A stretch of DNA of 64,000 bases from assembly GCA_040877545.1 (NCBI GenBank), contig JBBDNN010000067.1, forward strand, positions 15,640 to 79,639, given 5' to 3'. The position numbers and the translations under genes were made by a program. How positions within the stretch are numbered: position 1 is the stretch's first letter; each line of letters starts with the position of its first letter. Source of the DNA: Gracilimonas sp040877545 (lineage in GTDB: Bacteria > Bacteroidota > Rhodothermia > Balneolales > Balneolaceae). Shown here in pieces: positions 63,648 to 64,000 of this stretch. A model generated the notes under the pieces. That model was not told where the DNA came from. It saw only the letters and a program-made list of their open reading frames with translations, and ran no database searches.

Positions 63648-64000
63648 TTAGTTTTCGTTGTTATCCAACAAAACTTTTCTTGAAAGGCGGAGTTTATTAC
63701 CCGGCTCAATTTTCAAAAGTTTCACTTCAATCTCATCACCTACACTCATGTAATCGTTTACGTTTTCTACACGCTTGTTATCGATTTCAGAAATATGCAG
63801 CAAGCCGTCTCTGCCGGGAGCAATTTCAACAAATGCGCCAAAGTCTTTAATGGACTTCACTTCGCCTTTGTAAATTGCGCCTTCTTCGAGCTGACCGGTG
63901 ATGGCTTTAATTCTGTCCTGAGCATTTTCGGCTTTTTCGAGACTGTCAGCAGAAATAGTGATTTTACCTTTTCCACTTTCGTCTTCTTCAATCCAAATCT
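63648..64000 (-). CDS. pnp: Polyribonucleotide nucleotidyltransferase, C-terminal KH and S1 domains (cut by window edge)
   Basis: The 117 visible residues run from a KH-domain end (IWIEEDESGKGKITISADSLEKAENAQDRIKAITGQ, in parts) through GAIYKGEVKSIKDFGAFVEIAPGRDGLLHISEIDNKRVENVNDYM into an S1 RNA-binding domain. The short tail is LDNNEN. This order and spacing is that of PNPase, the 3'-5' phosphorolytic exoribonuclease; ribosomal protein S1 would not have the preceding KH sequence. The catalytic domains lie beyond the window. Confidence 0.93.
   Translation of the reverse strand, partial: IWIEEDESGKGKITISADSLEKAENAQDRIKAITGQLEEGAIYKGEVKSIKDFGAFVEIAPGRDGLLHISEIDNKRVENVNDYMSVGDEIEVKLLKIEPGNKLRLSRKVLLDNNEN

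Noticed and set aside
63419..63709. 96-codon minus-strand open frame between pnp and the M16 peptidase
   Set aside because: It overlaps the pnp 3' end, the pnp terminator and two repeat elements, and has no recognisable domain; it is a chance frame through repeats.

Overview
The window is a gene-dense stretch, AT-rich by eye, of a chromosome from a Gram-negative bacterium of the Bacteroidota/Balneolota side of the tree, most likely a Balneolaceae-like member of the FCB group. This assignment is inferred from several signs: a C-terminal type IX secretion (T9SS) sorting domain with the LNQNYPNPFNP start, PorV/PorQ-like outer-membrane barrels, a bacillithiol enzyme (BshC), a methionine synthase split into two polypeptides, a bifunctional nuclease with a UVR tail, a SatD protein, and weak or absent Shine-Dalgarno sites. 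No rRNA, tRNA, CRISPR array, transposase or prophage was seen.

Layout. 1-3625 (minus) is a trp operon, trpL-trpE-trpS-trpG-trpD, with a leader peptide carrying three consecutive Trp codons and a complete attenuator. 3766-14253 (plus) holds an envelope block: a lipoprotein, a T9SS-type beta-propeller and two PorV-like barrels, followed by a translationally coupled surface-polysaccharide cassette (two glycosyltransferases, a Wzx-like flippase, a NodB-like deacetylase and a UDP-GlcNAc 2-epimerase). 14288-26192 (minus) is housekeeping: phospholipid synthesis (pssA, psd), rseP, dxr, pgeF, aroE, tmk, a PspC protein, 5-formyl-THF cyclo-ligase, bshC and a bifunctional nuclease. 26415-34160 (plus) encodes complex I subunits NuoA-H, interrupted between nuoF and nuoG by a four-helix-bundle gene flanked by imperfect inverted repeats. 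34377-35548 holds two small envelope proteins.

35618-38920 (minus) is a giant CheB-CheR-PAS-histidine kinase whose 5' end carries ten TTGC tetranucleotide units. Both other reading frames stop immediately after the tract, so this looks like a phase-variable (contingency) signalling gene; it is the strongest candidate for an undescribed system here. 39166-44140 (minus) is a SAM-I riboswitch-controlled methionine operon (metH N-part, metH C-part, metF). 44271-48250 (minus) holds an Omp85-like protein, an intradiol dioxygenase-like lipoprotein, a small lipoprotein and a frameshifted S74 tail-fibre-like gene. 48533-50413 (minus) is a polyamine set (speD, pyruvoyl arginine decarboxylase, speE). 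50555-57000 (plus) carries a fused 2-oxoacid dehydrogenase E1, an EF-hand-like membrane-anchored protein, a SatD gene behind a 29-bp-periodic repeat array, and a secreted GH13 alpha-amylase with a T9SS tail. 57020-64000 holds an ECF sigma factor with a tiny putative anti-sigma, holA, a pentapeptide protein, a bactofilin, asnS, an M16 protease and the 3' end of pnp.

Three independently found promoter candidates (trp, SAM riboswitch, nuo) share TTG-N20-TAnnTT. Palindromic intergenic elements with a CAAGGG...CCCTTG core occur at both ends of the window.
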